From positions 4,092,001 through 4,156,000 of the forward strand of contig NZ_AP022595.1 in NCBI RefSeq assembly GCF_010731875.1: a stretch of DNA of 64,000 nucleotides. The letters are read 5' to 3'. The notes beneath the pieces are model-generated. The model saw only the letters and a list, made by a program, of their open reading frames with translations, did no database searches and was not told the origin of the DNA. Position numbers and translations under genes: made by a program. The stretch is from Mycolicibacterium sarraceniae. GTDB taxonomy: Bacteria; Actinomycetota; Actinomycetes; Mycobacteriales; Mycobacteriaceae. Shown here piece by piece: positions 47,277 to 57,977 of the stretch; within the stretch, counting starts at the first letter, position 1; every line of letters begins with the position of its first letter.

Positions 47277-48785
47277 TCAGGTCGTGAGTTGTTCCACGAG
47301 TTGCGCTGCGCTGTCGACCGAATCGAGTAGGGCACCGACGTGGGCCTTGCTGCCGCGCAGTGGTTCGAGAGTGGGAATCCGGACGAGTGAATCGCCGCCG
47401 AGATCGAAGATCACCGAGTCCCAGCTCGCCGCCGCGATATCGGCACCGAACCGACGCAGGCATTCGCCGCGGAAGTACGCCCGGGTGTCGGTCGGCGGGT
47501 TGTCGACCGCGTCGATCACCTGTTGCTCGGTGACAAGACGTTTCATCGATCCGCGGGCCACCAGCCGGTTGTAGAGACCCTTGTCGAGCCGGACATCGGA
47601 GTACTGCAAGTCGACCAGGTGCAGTCGCGGTGCCGACCAGCCGAGGTTTTCGCGCTGCCGGAAGCCTTCCAGAAGGCGCAGCTTGGCCGGCCAGTCCAGC
47701 AGCTCCGCACACTTCATCGGATCGCGTTCCAGCAGGTCAAGTACGTGCGCCCAGGTTTCGACGACCAGAGAGGCACTCGGATCGGGGTCTCGGGCGTCGA
47801 CCAGTTTGGCCACTCGGTCCAGGTAGATGCGCTGCATCGCCAGGGCGGTCATCTCGCGGCCGTCGGCCAGCGCGACCGTGGCCCGCAGCGAGGGGTCCCG
47901 GCTGACCACGTGCACCGCGTGCACCGGCCGGGCCAGCGCCAGATCCGAGAGGTCGAGGCCGTACTGGTGCCCCTCCTCGATCAGATCGAGCACCAGCGAC
48001 GTGGTCCCCACCTTGAGATACGTCGAGGTCTCGGCGAGGTTCGCGTCGCCGATGATGACGTGCAGCCGGCGGTACTTGTCGGCATCGGCGTGCGGCTCGT
48101 CGCGGGTGTTGATGATGCCCCGCTTGAGAGTGGTCTCCAGGCCGACCTCGACCTCGATGTAGTCGGCGCGCTGGGACAGCTGGAAGCCCGGTTCGTCACC
48201 GGACGGACCGATCCCGACACGACCGGAACCGGTCACCACCTGCCGGGACACCATGAACGGGGTCAGGCCGGAAATCACCGCCGAGAACGGTGTCTGCCGG
48301 CTCATCAGGTAGTTCTCGTGCGACCCGTAGGACGCGCCCTTACCGTCGACGTTGTTCTTGTACAGCTGCAGCTTGGCGGCACCGGGCACACTGGCCACAT
48401 GACGGGCCGCGGCCTCCATCACCCGCTCACCGGCCTTGTCCCAGATCACCGCGTCCAGCGGATCGGTGACCTCGGGAGCCGAATACTCCGGGTGCGCGTG
48501 GTCGACGTAGAGGCGGGCGCCGTTGGTCAGGATCATGTTGGCGGCGCCGACCTCGTCGGCGTCGACCACCGGCGGAGGCCCCGAGGCCCGGCTGAGGTCG
48601 AATCCCCGCGCGTCGCGCAGCGGCGACTCCACCTCGTAATCCCACCGGGTGCGCTTGGCTCGCTGAATTCCTGCGGCCGCGGCGTATGCCAGCACCGCCT
48701 GCGTCGAGGTCAGGATCGGATTGGCGGTCGGATCCGACGGCGAGGAGATGCCGTATTCGACCTCGGTTCCGATGATCCTTTGCAT
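47277..48785 (-). CDS. dop: Pup deamidase/depupylase
   Basis: The 502-residue protein is a PafA-related glutamine-synthetase fold with [20 protein letters not shown] at the N-terminus, [20 protein letters not shown] (catalytic aspartate) and [21 protein letters not shown] loop after residue 35 ([20 protein letters not shown]) is the Dop-specific insertion that separates it from PafA. It deamidates Pup-Gln and removes Pup from substrates. It sits 104 bases upstream of pup. Confidence 0.96.
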   Translation of the reverse strand: MQRIIGTEVEYGISSPSDPTANPILTSTQAVLAYAAAAGIQRAKRTRWDYEVESPLRDARGFDLSRASGPPPVVDADEVGAANMILTNGARLYVDHAHPEYSAPEVTDPLDAVIWDKAGERVMEAAARHVASVPGAAKLQLYKNNVDGKGASYGSHENYLMSRQTPFSAVISGLTPFMVSRQVVTGSGRVGIGPSGDEPGFQLSQRADYIEVEVGLETTLKRGIINTRDEPHADADKYRRLHVIIGDANLAETSTYLKVGTTSLVLDLIEEGHQYGLDLSDLALARPVHAVHVVSRDPSLRATVALADGREMTALAMQRIYLDRVAKLVDARDPDPSASLVVETWAHVLDLLERDPMKCAELLDWPAKLRLLEGFRQRENLGWSAPRLHLVDLQYSDVRLDKGLYNRLVARGSMKRLVTEQQVIDAVDNPPTDTRAYFRGECLRRFGADIAAASWDSVIFDLGGDSLVRIPTLEPLRGSKAHVGALLDSVDSAAQLVEQLTT

Positions 48786-48915
48786 GGGCGCAAGCCTACG
48801 GGGCCTGAGCTCGGCCGCCTCGCGCGCCTCACGCGTGCACAGGGCGAGTTCCCGCTAGGGTTAGCTCACCCCACCGCGTCCGTAGAAAGAGTCTCCACAG
48901 CGGAGCCACGCAACG

Positions 48916-50058
48916 ATGACATCACCCGATCGTCACGCCGAAGAGCGGTGGTTTCTGGTTCGCGGACTTCCAGCAGTGGTACGCCGCGGTGCCCTGATAC
49001 GGCGGGTGTGGGGGCGCTCGGCGCCGGCGCTGGCCGGTTTGGCGGTCGTGGCCGCCAACTCCATTCTGGTGGTGGCGGTATCAGGCAAACACACCATCGA
49101 CATTGACGGCCATCCGACGGTCACCGAGGGTTTCCTCCTGGCGCTGGTGGTGCTGGTGCTGCCGGTGGCGGGTCTGGCCGGCTGGCTGGTGTCGCGGATC
49201 GAGCACTCACTCAAGCGGGTGGTGGCCGCCAACGTGTGCCTGGTGGTGATCGTGCTCGGCTGCATTTTCGGCGGTCCTAGTCCGCGGGAGTTCGTGAATC
49301 TGGTCGTGTCGGCCATCGCCATCGGCGTCATCCTGGTGACCACCGCCTCGGGCGTCGGCTCGATTCTGGGCTGGGCCGCCCGCGACACGATGTCGAACCT
49401 CGCGCTGGCCAGCGGCATGTTCGTCCGGGCGTTGCCGGTGGTGCTGCTCACCTTCCTGGTGTTCTTCAACACCTACGTCTGGATGATGGCGGCGATCATC
49501 AGTCGCGAGCGACTGTGGCTAGCCATCGGCTTCCTGTTCCTGATCGCGTCGGCGTTCCTCATCTCCAGCACCATGGAGCGGGTCCGCCCGATCCTCGAGG
49601 CACCGGAACCGGCACTCGACGACCAGGATCGCCTGGCCGCGACACCGTTCGCGGGCATCGCCGACGAACCCGGTGCCGACCCGTTGTCGCGGACCGAACG
49701 CGCCAATGTGGTGTTCGTGGTCGCGGCGTCGCAAGTCGGACAGGTGCTGACAGTGGCGCTGGCCACCGGCGCGATCTTTCTGGTGCTCGGACTGATTGTG
49801 GTCAGCCCGCCCTTGCTGGCAGCCTGGACTCGCGATGCCGGCCGCAACGACGGCAGCCTCCTCGGCATGACATTGCCCGTTCCCGACCCGCTGATTCAAA
49901 CGACCATGATGCTGACGGCCATCACGTTCATGTACCTGGCGGCAAAAGCGGTCACCGATAAGGAATATCGATCGCAATTCCTCGACCCGCTGCTGGACGA
50001 TCTGCGCCTCACCCTGGTGGCGCGGGACCGCTACCGCACCTCACGGCGGGGGCGCTGA
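48916..50058 (+). CDS. Polytopic membrane protein, Rv2113 homologue
   Basis: The 380-residue protein starts MTSPDRHAEERWFLVRGLPA and has about eight hydrophobic segments (VVAANSILVVAVSG, LLALVVLVLPVAGLAGWLV, VVAANVCLVVIVLGCIF, LVVSAIAIGVILVTTASG, LTFLVFFNTYVWMMAAI, LAIGFLFLIASAFLI, TGAIFLVLGLIVV, MLTAITFMYLAA). No known family motif. Position divergent from dop matches Rv2113. A decayed paralogue follows. A Pup-related role is not shown. Confidence 0.78.
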   Translation: MTSPDRHAEERWFLVRGLPAVVRRGALIRRVWGRSAPALAGLAVVAANSILVVAVSGKHTIDIDGHPTVTEGFLLALVVLVLPVAGLAGWLVSRIEHSLKRVVAANVCLVVIVLGCIFGGPSPREFVNLVVSAIAIGVILVTTASGVGSILGWAARDTMSNLALASGMFVRALPVVLLTFLVFFNTYVWMMAAIISRERLWLAIGFLFLIASAFLISSTMERVRPILEAPEPALDDQDRLAATPFAGIADEPGADPLSRTERANVVFVVAASQVGQVLTVALATGAIFLVLGLIVVSPPLLAAWTRDAGRNDGSLLGMTLPVPDPLIQTTMMLTAITFMYLAAKAVTDKEYRSQFLDPLLDDLRLTLVARDRYRTSRRGR

Positions 50059-50199
50059 CGCGGCCGCCGGCACCCGAGCCGTCCACGAATGATTTCCGGG
50101 CCGTGGTCTGCCACTGGTGCTGACCCGCCGGTCCGCTCGCGGAAACTGATCGTTCGCTCGGCACCGTCGTGAGACTGACGATCATGGCCGTGGCAGGGC

Positions 50200-50717
50200 G
50201 GCGCAGCGCGGCACTGGTCGTGATGGCGCTGTTTCGTGATCGGCTTCCCCCTGTCGGCGCGGACGACGCGCGAACGGCTCTGGCAGACAATCGGTTTCCT
50301 GTCCCTGACCGCCATCGTGTTCATGGTGGTGACGATTCGCGACGAGGTGAAGGCGCTGCGCGAGGACCGCTCCGGCCAACGCGACACCGTGATGCTGCTG
50401 GCCGATACCCCACTGGGGGCACTATCGCCATTCCCGATGACGTGACCGTGCTGTGGTCATCCGAGCAGTCCTGCCCGGTCGATGAACCGCCCTGTGCCGG
50501 AACGTGGTTCAGCATCCACGTTCCAATCCCCCAGACCGTGGTCCACGCATCACTGTTCGTGGCGGTCTTGTCCGGGCAGTACTTCACCGTCAGCACCAGC
50601 GTCGACCCGCTGTACCGGCAACGATTCTTCGACCCGTTGATCGCCGACGTCGCGGTAAGCTCAGCCGGGCGCGACGCGTATCTGGAGAGGGAGGCGCACG
50701 ATGACCGAGCGCACTGA
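50200..50717 (+). pseudogene. Decayed tandem paralogue of the Rv2113-like membrane protein
   Basis: The stretch VIGFPLSARTTRERLWQTIG, FLSLTAIVFMVVTIRDEVKA (50200-50445) parallels ISRERLWLAIGFLFLIASAF of the preceding gene, and after a frame change HVPIPQTVVHASLFVAVLSG, YRQRFFDPLIADVAVSSAGR (about 50515-50690) parallels LPVPDPLIQTTMMLTAITFM and YRSQFLDPLLDDLRLTLVAR. The N-terminal half is missing and the frame is broken near 50420. The tail overlaps the next gene start by 17 bases. Confidence 0.7.
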
Positions 50718-51312
50718 CGTGTTCGATCGGCGTTACGGCGAGGTGCTGCTGGTCACCGCCACCGAGGACGGGCCGCAAGCGCAGGTCTACTGCAGCTTCC
50801 CCCTCAACGACTGCCCGGCCGAACTGTGGGACAAGCTCGACGCGGAGGCGATCGCCAAGGAGCACGGCGCAATCGCGGCACTGCTCAACGGCCCGCGACA
50901 CTGGCTGATGAGCAGTATCGAAAAGGATGCCCAGGGCCAGCCGGACACGAGGGAGTTCGGCGGTATCGAGATGATGCACCAGGCCACCGTCACGCTGTCG
51001 TCCATGAACCCCGCGCCGTACAGCGTCAATCAGGTGGACCGCAAGACGGTGTTCAACTTCGACGCCGGGCGGCCGGTTTTCGAGCTCATCGATCCGCAGG
51101 AGCAGCGCTGGGTCATGCAAACCTACAGCCAAGCTGTGGATGTAAGCCTCGGCCTGACCAGTCTGCCGGACCTGGCGGCCCGGCTAACCCTGCCGGACGG
51201 CTGGCGCTATGAGACCCGCATCCTGACCGAGCGGTTGAGCGTGGATACGACGACCCGCGATGCCCACGTCACCCAGGACAACTTCGCCAACAGCTACTCG
51301 TGGGAGTTCTGA
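50701..51312 (+). CDS. Conserved hypothetical protein, Rv2114 homologue
   Basis: The 203-residue protein starts MTERTDVFDRRYGEVLLVTA at ATG 50701, seven bases after a GGAGG site. It is soluble, without signal peptide: VYCSFPLNDCPAELWDKLDA, GPRHWLMSSIEKDAQGQPD, RKTVFNFDAGRPVFELIDPQ. It belongs to a small conserved actinobacterial family of unknown function and fills the Rv2114 position between Rv2113 and mpa. Confidence 0.78.
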   Translation: MTERTDVFDRRYGEVLLVTATEDGPQAQVYCSFPLNDCPAELWDKLDAEAIAKEHGAIAALLNGPRHWLMSSIEKDAQGQPDTREFGGIEMMHQATVTLSSMNPAPYSVNQVDRKTVFNFDAGRPVFELIDPQEQRWVMQTYSQAVDVSLGLTSLPDLAARLTLPDGWRYETRILTERLSVDTTTRDAHVTQDNFANSYSWEF

Positions 51313-51347
51313 ATTGAACAGTCGAATTTTGAATTCACAATTGGCCT

Positions 51348-51611
51348 GTGACGAACTTACGCGCGCGGCGCTATTGCTGCAGTAAGGCACTTCTTGCCAT
51401 CACCTTCGGACTCGGCATGGCTCTCGCGGCACCTGCTGCCGCCGACTCAGACTCCGTCATCAAGGTTCTGGCCAACGACGGCTGGACCGGACCGGCCGCC
51501 ACCGCAATCGCCATCGGGCAGCACATCTGCAGCGATATCGCCGACGGCGTGGAGCCCAAGGACGCCGCGTTCTTCTACAGCGCAGCCGCCACCAACCTCT
51601 GCAGACACTGA
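51348..51611 (+). CDS. Small secreted DUF732-like protein
   Basis: The 87-residue protein from GTG 51348 has a signal peptide (LLAITFGLGMALAAPAAADS, cleaved after AAA or ADS) and a short mature domain DGWTGPAATAIAIGQHICSD with a second cysteine in AATNLCRH. A two-cysteine mature domain of about 55 residues fits the DUF732 family common in mycobacteria; function unknown. It converges with mpa, 29 bases away. Confidence 0.65.
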   Translation: MTNLRARRYCCSKALLAITFGLGMALAAPAAADSDSVIKVLANDGWTGPAATAIAIGQHICSDIADGVEPKDAAFFYSAAATNLCRH

Positions 51612-51640
51612 CCTCGAGGCGACCCGGGGCCAGTACCGCC

Positions 51641-53443
51641 TTAGAGGTACTGACCCAGGTTGCTCTCGGTGTCGATTGCCCGGCTGGCGCTGCTGCTCTT
51701 GCCGGTGACCAGCGTGCGGATGTAGACGATCCGCTCGCCCTTCTTGCCCGAAATCCGTGCCCAGTCATCAGGATTGGTGGTGTTGGGCAGGTCCTCGTTC
51801 TCGGCGAACTCGTCGACGATCGAGTCGAGGAGGTGCTGGATCCGCAGACCTTTCTGCCCGGTCTCCAGGACCGACTTGATCGCGTACTTCTTGGCGCGGT
51901 CCACGACGTTTTGAATCATCGCGCCCGAGTTGAAGTCCTTGAAGTACATGACTTCCTTGTCGCCGTTGGCGTAGGTGACTTCCAGGAATCGGTTGTCGTC
52001 GATCTCGGCATACATCCGGTCGACGACCTTCTCGATCATCGCCCTGATGCACAGGCCACGGTCGCCGCCGAATTCGGCCAGATCGTCAACGTTCACCGGC
52101 AGATCGACGGTCAGGTACTTGCTGAAAATGTCCAGTGCCGCTTCGGCATCCGGCCGCTCGATCTTGATCTTGACGTCCAGGCGGCCGGGCCGAAGGATCG
52201 CCGGGTCGATCATGTCCTCGCGGTTGGAGGCACCGATCACGATGACGTTCTCCAGCCCCTCCACACCGTCGATCTCGGAGAGCAGCTGGGGCACTACCGT
52301 CGTCTCCACGTCCGAGCTGACGCCGGTACCGCGGGTGCGGAAGATGGAGTCCATCTCGTCAAAGAACACGATGACCGGGGTTCCCTCGGAAGCCTTTTCG
52401 CGGGCCCGCTGGAAAATCAGCCGGATGTGCCGCTCGGTCTCGCCGACGAATTTGTTCAGCAGCTCCGGGCCTTTGATGTTGAGGAAGTACGACTTCGCCT
52501 CGCGGGCGTCATCACCACGGACCTCGGCCATCTTCTTGGCCAGCGAATTGGCAACGGCCTTGGCAATCAACGTTTTACCGCAACCGGGCGGACCGTAGAG
52601 CAACACGCCCTTCGGCGGCCGCAGTGCGTACTCGCGGTAGAGCTCCTTGTGCAGGAACGGGAGTTCGACGGCATCCCGGATCTGCTCGATCTGCCGGGTC
52701 AGGCCACCGATGTCGTGGTAGGCGACGTCGGGCACCTCTTCGAGCACCAGATCCTCGACCTCGGCCTTCGGAATGCGCTCGAACGCGTACCCGGCCTTGG
52801 TGTCGACCAGCAGTGAGTCGCCCGGACGCAGCTTGCGGGGACGCAGATCGTCGTCGACCCCCTCGGCCACCTGGCTGGGCAGGTCCTCGATCGCGACGAG
52901 CGGCTCGGCCAGCCAGACGATGCGTTCTTCGTCGGCGTGCCCGACCACCAGCGCGCGGTGGCCGTCGGCGAGGATCTCGCGCAATGTGCTGATCTCGCCG
53001 ACGGACTCGTAGTTGCCGGCCTCGACCACGGTCAGGGCCTCGTTGAGGCGGACCGTCTGACCCTGTTTCAGCGACTTGACGTCGATATTGGGCGAGCAGG
53101 TGAGGCGCATCTTGCGGCCCGAGGTGAAGACATCGACGGTGTCATCCTCGTGGGCGGTCAACAGAACGCCGTATCCACTCGGCGGCTGACCCAGCCGGTC
53201 GACCTCCTCACGGAGCGCGAGCAGCTGTTGGCGAGCCTCTTTGAGCGTGTCCATCAGCTTGGCATTGCGCGCTGCCAGCGAATCGATGCGCGCCTCGAGC
53301 TGATGCACGTCACGAGCGCTGCGAGCGCCGCCCTGTCCCACTGCATTGTCCAGCTGCTCGCGAAGGACTGATGCCTCCCGGCGCAGCTCCTCCAACTCGG
53401 CAGCATCCTCGCTCGACAGTTGGGGATCCTGAGCTTCGCTCAT
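51641..53443 (-). CDS. mpa: Mycobacterial proteasome ATPase Mpa (ARC)
   Basis: The 600-residue protein starts [20 protein letters not shown] at ATG 53443. It has an N-terminal coiled coil (about 12-85) that captures Pup, two OB folds (about 90-240), AAA+ domain with Walker A GPPGCGKT near 284-291, Walker [14 protein letters not shown], and the arginine finger region. The C-terminus GQYL is the tail that docks into the PrcA ring. It unfolds pupylated substrates. It is separate from the pup operon, as in M. tuberculosis. Confidence 0.97.
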   Translation of the reverse strand: MSEAQDPQLSSEDAAELEELRREASVLREQLDNAVGQGGARSARDVHQLEARIDSLAARNAKLMDTLKEARQQLLALREEVDRLGQPPSGYGVLLTAHEDDTVDVFTSGRKMRLTCSPNIDVKSLKQGQTVRLNEALTVVEAGNYESVGEISTLREILADGHRALVVGHADEERIVWLAEPLVAIEDLPSQVAEGVDDDLRPRKLRPGDSLLVDTKAGYAFERIPKAEVEDLVLEEVPDVAYHDIGGLTRQIEQIRDAVELPFLHKELYREYALRPPKGVLLYGPPGCGKTLIAKAVANSLAKKMAEVRGDDAREAKSYFLNIKGPELLNKFVGETERHIRLIFQRAREKASEGTPVIVFFDEMDSIFRTRGTGVSSDVETTVVPQLLSEIDGVEGLENVIVIGASNREDMIDPAILRPGRLDVKIKIERPDAEAALDIFSKYLTVDLPVNVDDLAEFGGDRGLCIRAMIEKVVDRMYAEIDDNRFLEVTYANGDKEVMYFKDFNSGAMIQNVVDRAKKYAIKSVLETGQKGLRIQHLLDSIVDEFAENEDLPNTTNPDDWARISGKKGERIVYIRTLVTGKSSSASRAIDTESNLGQYL

Positions 53444-53590
53444 GTTGCGCTCCTTTCCCACACCGAGAGTTGGTGCGGCGGATTCCTCAACGCTACCGGC
53501 CCAACCTCGATCATGTGCGTTCGGGGAATTTCGACACACTGGCAACACTGTTAATCTCTCTAATGAGTCGGGCCAAGGGAGAGGACAGCC

Positions 53591-54082
53591 GTGACCCTGA
53601 AACTGCTAGCCACGGGCGTTGCCGCCGCCGCGATCGTCGGTGGCGCCGCTGCCGGTGTGACGTCGGTTGCATTTAGCTCGCCGGCGGCCCCGGCGGTGCA
53701 GCCCGTCGTCTTCGGTGCACCATTGCCGCAGGCGCCGGCTGCCGAGCTCCAAGACCAGCTGGTCGCCACCCTCAATGGGCTCCAGGGCGGCGGATCGTTC
53801 TCCGGCAACAAGGCGTCTTACATCCAGTTCGGGCTGGGCCGATTCGAGGGCATCGCCGCCGACCGGGCATTTAACAACGCCTCGGCCAAGGGCCTGTTCC
53901 CGCTGAACTTCAACGTCGCTGACATCGACGAGGAAGGCCCGACCGCGACGGCCAACGTCACCGCGACGGCGCCCAACGGCCAAACCGCGACCCAAAGCAT
54001 CGAGTTCGTCCAGGGACCCAGTCCCACCGGATGGCAGCTGACCAAGCAGTCGGCACTGACGCTGATGCAGGGCGCCGGCTAA
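53591..54082 (+). CDS. Secreted Mtb12 (CFP-2) family antigen
   Basis: The 163-residue protein starts at GTG 53591 with signal peptide [20 protein letters not shown], then [20 protein letters not shown], which is nearly the Mtb12 mature N-terminus ([10 protein letters not shown]). The C-terminal [20 protein letters not shown] and [10 protein letters not shown] match the NTF2-like Mtb12 domain. It is exported without a lipobox. Function unknown; Mtb12 is an immunodominant secreted antigen. lppK, a related lipoprotein, follows 12 bases later. Confidence 0.8.
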   Translation: MTLKLLATGVAAAAIVGGAAAGVTSVAFSSPAAPAVQPVVFGAPLPQAPAAELQDQLVATLNGLQGGGSFSGNKASYIQFGLGRFEGIAADRAFNNASAKGLFPLNFNVADIDEEGPTATANVTATAPNGQTATQSIEFVQGPSPTGWQLTKQSALTLMQGAG

Positions 54083-54093
54083 GTCACCACTGG

Positions 54094-54648
54094 ATGCGTT
54101 ATCCACTTCTCGGAGTTCTGAGCGCCGTCACAATCGTAGCGGCGCTCAGCCTCTCGGGGTGTTCTGAGCACGCAGAGCCGAAAGCGGCGCAGAGCCCGTT
54201 TGAGCAGTCGTCGACGGCACTGGCACCGCCCGAGCCCGCCTTGCCGACCCCCGACGCACTGACCGATGTGCTGTACCGGTTGGCCGATCCGGCGGTCAAG
54301 GGCACCGACAAGCTTCAGCTGGTGGAATCCACCACGCCGGATGACGCCGCGACGATCGACACGTTCGCGGCGGCGCTGCGCGACGGCGGATTCAGTCCGC
54401 TGACGTTCACCGCCACCGAGATTCGGTGGTCTGACCGCCAGCCGGCCGATGCGCTGGCGTCGATCAACGTCACGACCACAAATCCTGCCAACCCGGGCAA
54501 CTTCAGGTTCCCGATGGAGTTCCGGCAGGACAAGGGTGCCTGGCAGCTCTCCCGCGAGACAGCGAACATGCTGTTGGCGTTCGGCAATGCCAGGGAAGGC
54601 TCCACTCCCGCGCCCGCAAGTCCCGCAAGCCCAACCCCGACACCCTGA
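54094..54648 (+). CDS. lppK: Lipoprotein LppK
   Basis: The 184-residue protein starts MRYPLLGVLSAVTIVAALSL with lipobox LSGC. Beyond a short linker, LPTPDALTDVLYRLADPAVK, LQLVESTTPDDAATIDTFAA, LTFTATEIRWSDRQPADALA and FPMEFRQDKGAWQLSRETAN align with Rv2116 LppK. The end is Pro/Ala/Ser-rich. It shares the Mtb12-like NTF2 fold with the preceding gene, suggesting an old duplication. Confidence 0.88.
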   Translation: MRYPLLGVLSAVTIVAALSLSGCSEHAEPKAAQSPFEQSSTALAPPEPALPTPDALTDVLYRLADPAVKGTDKLQLVESTTPDDAATIDTFAAALRDGGFSPLTFTATEIRWSDRQPADALASINVTTTNPANPGNFRFPMEFRQDKGAWQLSRETANMLLAFGNAREGSTPAPASPASPTPTP

Positions 54649-54783
54649 ATGTGGATCGGCTGGCTGGAATTCGACGTCCTCCTCAGTGAGGTCCATTCGC
54701 TGAAGGAGAAGCGGGCCATCAGCCGCCCGATCGTCGCCGAACTGCTCTCGGTGCGGCGCTGACTACACCGCAGCGACGACTAG
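54649..54783 (+). pseudogene. DUF503 protein remnant (Rv2117), internal deletion plus nonsense codon
   Basis: ATG 54649 starts MWIGWLEFDVLLSEVHSLKE then KRAISRPIVAEL, the standard DUF503 N-terminus, but runs straight into LSVRR, the C-terminus, with about 55 central codons missing. TGA then replaces the glycine codon of the usual RGLHRSDD ending: the bases after it still read LHRSDD and stop at 54783. Both lesions are visible directly. The normal protein is about 97 residues. Confidence 0.85.
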
Positions 54784-54790
54784 GTGACGA

Positions 54791-55657
<867 letters not shown>

Positions 55658-55728
55658 TCAGCCTGCCATAGCGGACTCGCCGCTCGACGTGCCGTCCGCT
55701 TGTCGGCCTGCCGTCCTAGGCTCGACTC

Positions 55729-56604
55729 ATGTCATCCGGGGCGAGCGAAGCGACGGGAAAGACGGACGCCGGGACCGCGCAGCGAACGCGCCCCGCGCTG
55801 TCGCCGTCGCGGGCCGCCGATTTCAAGCAATGCCCGCTGCTGTACCGGTTCCGCGCGATCGACCGATTGCCCGAACCGCCGTCCACTGCCCAGCTGCGTG
55901 GTTCGGTGGTGCATGCCGCCCTGGAACAGCTCTACGGCATGCCGGCTGCAGACCGTGGGCCGGAGACGGCGCTATCGCTCGTCGACCCGGCCTGGGTCCG
56001 GGTACTGGCCGAACACCCCGATCTCGCCGACGGCTTCACCGACGAGCAGCGCGCCGCGCTCCTGACCGAGGCACGGGCCTTGCTGACCGGCTACTACCGC
56101 CTCGAAGACCCGACCCGATTCGACCCGCAGAGCTGCGAGCAGCGCATCGAGGTCCAACTCGCCGACGGCACTTTGCTGCGCGGCTACGTCGACCGAATCG
56201 ATGTCGCCGGTACGGGTGAGCTGCGGGTCGTCGATTACAAGACTGGGAAGGCACCGCCCGCGGCCCGGGCCATGGCCGAGTTCAAAGCGCTGTTCCAGAT
56301 GAAGTTCTACGCGGTGGCGTTGCTGCGCTCGCGCGACGTGCTGGCGACCCGATTGCGGTTGATCTACTTGGCCGACGGCCAGCTGCTGGACTACACCCCC
56401 GAGCTCGACGAGCTGCTCCGATTCGAGAAGACTCTCATGGCAATCTGGCGGGCGATCCAATCTGCCGGCGCCACCGGCGATTTCCGGCCCAACCCGTCAC
56501 GGCTGTGCAACTGGTGCAGCCATCAAGCGCTGTGCCCGGCCTACGGCGGCACACCGCCGCCCTACCCGGGCTGGCCCGAACAGCTGAGCGAGCCGGCGGC
56601 ATGA
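55729..56604 (+). CDS. RecB-family PD-(D/E)XK nuclease with Fe-S cluster motif (Rv2119 homologue)
   Basis: The 291-residue protein starts MSSGASEATGKTDAGTAQRT. LSPSRAADFKQCPLLYRFRA begins the nuclease; the catalytic core is RGYVDRIDVAGTGELRVVDY followed by KTGK. Cysteines in FKQCPLLYR and RLCNWCSHQALCPA would hold a 4Fe-4S cluster, as in Cas4 and AddB. It is a stand-alone nuclease, probably in DNA repair; it is not near any cas genes. Confidence 0.88.
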   Translation: MSSGASEATGKTDAGTAQRTRPALSPSRAADFKQCPLLYRFRAIDRLPEPPSTAQLRGSVVHAALEQLYGMPAADRGPETALSLVDPAWVRVLAEHPDLADGFTDEQRAALLTEARALLTGYYRLEDPTRFDPQSCEQRIEVQLADGTLLRGYVDRIDVAGTGELRVVDYKTGKAPPAARAMAEFKALFQMKFYAVALLRSRDVLATRLRLIYLADGQLLDYTPELDELLRFEKTLMAIWRAIQSAGATGDFRPNPSRLCNWCSHQALCPAYGGTPPPYPGWPEQLSEPAA

Positions 56605-56948
56605 GCGCCTCAAGCTCCAACATGTGTTATCGGGGGCCTGGTCGGCATGGACGGCCCGGACGATGCGGCAGCCTGCTGACACAAGTGAATGACCAGGCAG
56701 GCGTACCGCTATCACCCTCGCTGCGCGCCCTCCCGGATGGTGTCCAGCCAAACCAGGCCGGTTGGCAAGGGAAGGCCCTCGTGGCCGGATGGATGTCGCT
56801 CGTAGCCAGCTGGCGGATTCCTCTCAGGCTGGTCTGCGGTCAGGATTGGTCACGCGTCGGGTAGATCTGCCGGGAACACTTCGATGACTACTGACTGGAC
56901 ACTGTCCATCGCACATACGTTGATATTCAGGGACGGATACATATCTGC
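56605..56948. other. Intergenic stretch without recognisable gene
   Basis: These 344 bases separate the RecB-like gene from the FkbM methyltransferase. Short open frames exist on both strands, but none shows a family motif. An A/T-rich patch with GATACAT near 56936-56942 lies just before the FkbM start and could be a promoter -10 element. Confidence 0.4.
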
Positions 56949-57977
56949 ATGGTGTCTCCACACTTGGCCATAGCGAACCCGTGGGAACGGAGTGTCGTTC
57001 TGTGTTTCGTCCTGACATGCCTGCACGTCACGCGGGCCGCGGTCATGCGGCTGCGCACGTCCAAGCGTCACGTCCCAGTGCTGGAGAAACTGATCCGCAC
57101 CGCACTGTTCCTTCCGCTTTACATACCAGCCGCGCTGGTCCTGAGAGGTGCTGCGCGCCTTAACATCTCGACAACCCTGCCCAGGTCGACGCAACTGGGG
57201 TTCGCGATGATGTGTCGGATCACCGACATGATCGGCGGCTATATCTGGATTTTCGGCGAGTGGGAACCTGACCTGACCCGTTTCATCGCCAGCCGACTGC
57301 GCGACGGTGACGTCTTCGTCGACGTCGGGGCAAACGCCGGCTACTACTCAATGCTGGCCGCACGGTCGGTGGGCAGCAAGGGCTCCGTAGTGGCGGTGGA
57401 GGCTTCCCCTGCGATGTTTGACGATCTAAGTGCTAACACCCTGGCCGACACACTCGGTGATCGCATCCGCCTGGTGAATAAAGCCGCTGCCGCGACTCCC
57501 GGGACGGTGACAGTTTTCAGCGGCCCGAGCCACAACGTCGGCATGTCGACAACACTGCCCACCCGTGGCCTGCACGCCGAATCGACTGTCGCGGCCATGC
57601 CGCTCGACCAGATTCTGACCACCGACGAGATCGCGGCAACTCGGATCATCAAGATCGATGTCGAAGGCGCTGAGCCCGATGTGTTAGCCGGGATGAGCAC
57701 CCTGATCGAATCGCTTCGCCCCGACGCCGAGATCGCGATCGAACTTTCGCCTCAATGGTGGCCCAACCCCCACGTGGAACCCATTGACGTGCTGCGCCCG
57801 TTCCTCTCGGCCGGCTTCAACGTCTACAAGATGACTAACGACTATTCGCCGTGGCGATACCTGTGGCCGAACGACGTCAAGAACCCCACCCGCGTGCACG
57901 AGGACTACCTCACCAAGCGAGTCGCACGACTCGACCTCGTACTATCCCGCCACAACGGCGACTCCCTGGACATCTAA
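56949..57977 (+). CDS. FkbM family SAM-dependent methyltransferase
   Basis: The 342-residue protein has a hydrophobic N-terminal part (LCFVLTCLHVTRAAV, LFLPLYIPAALVLRG) that may touch the membrane, then SAM motif VFVDVGANAGYYSMLAARSV at about 122-141, VVAVEASPAMFDDLSANTLA and IIKIDVEGAEPDVLAGMSTL, the FkbM signature. FkbM enzymes O-methylate sugars or polyketides; a cell-wall glycolipid target is possible but unproven. There is no equivalent at this site in M. tuberculosis that I know of. Confidence 0.83.
   Translation: MVSPHLAIANPWERSVVLCFVLTCLHVTRAAVMRLRTSKRHVPVLEKLIRTALFLPLYIPAALVLRGAARLNISTTLPRSTQLGFAMMCRITDMIGGYIWIFGEWEPDLTRFIASRLRDGDVFVDVGANAGYYSMLAARSVGSKGSVVAVEASPAMFDDLSANTLADTLGDRIRLVNKAAAATPGTVTVFSGPSHNVGMSTTLPTRGLHAESTVAAMPLDQILTTDEIAATRIIKIDVEGAEPDVLAGMSTLIESLRPDAEIAIELSPQWWPNPHVEPIDVLRPFLSAGFNVYKMTNDYSPWRYLWPNDVKNPTRVHEDYLTKRVARLDLVLSRHNGDSLDI

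Noticed and set aside
55729..56604. Cas4-like nuclease as a sign of a CRISPR system
   Set aside because: The PD-(D/E)XK and cysteine layout is shared by RecB/AddB proteins, no repeat arrays or cas genes lie in the window, and the position matches Rv2119.
56605..56948. Possible mobile-element remnant after the RecB-like gene
   Set aside because: I found no transposase motif, inverted repeats or target duplication; only short frames without recognisable content.
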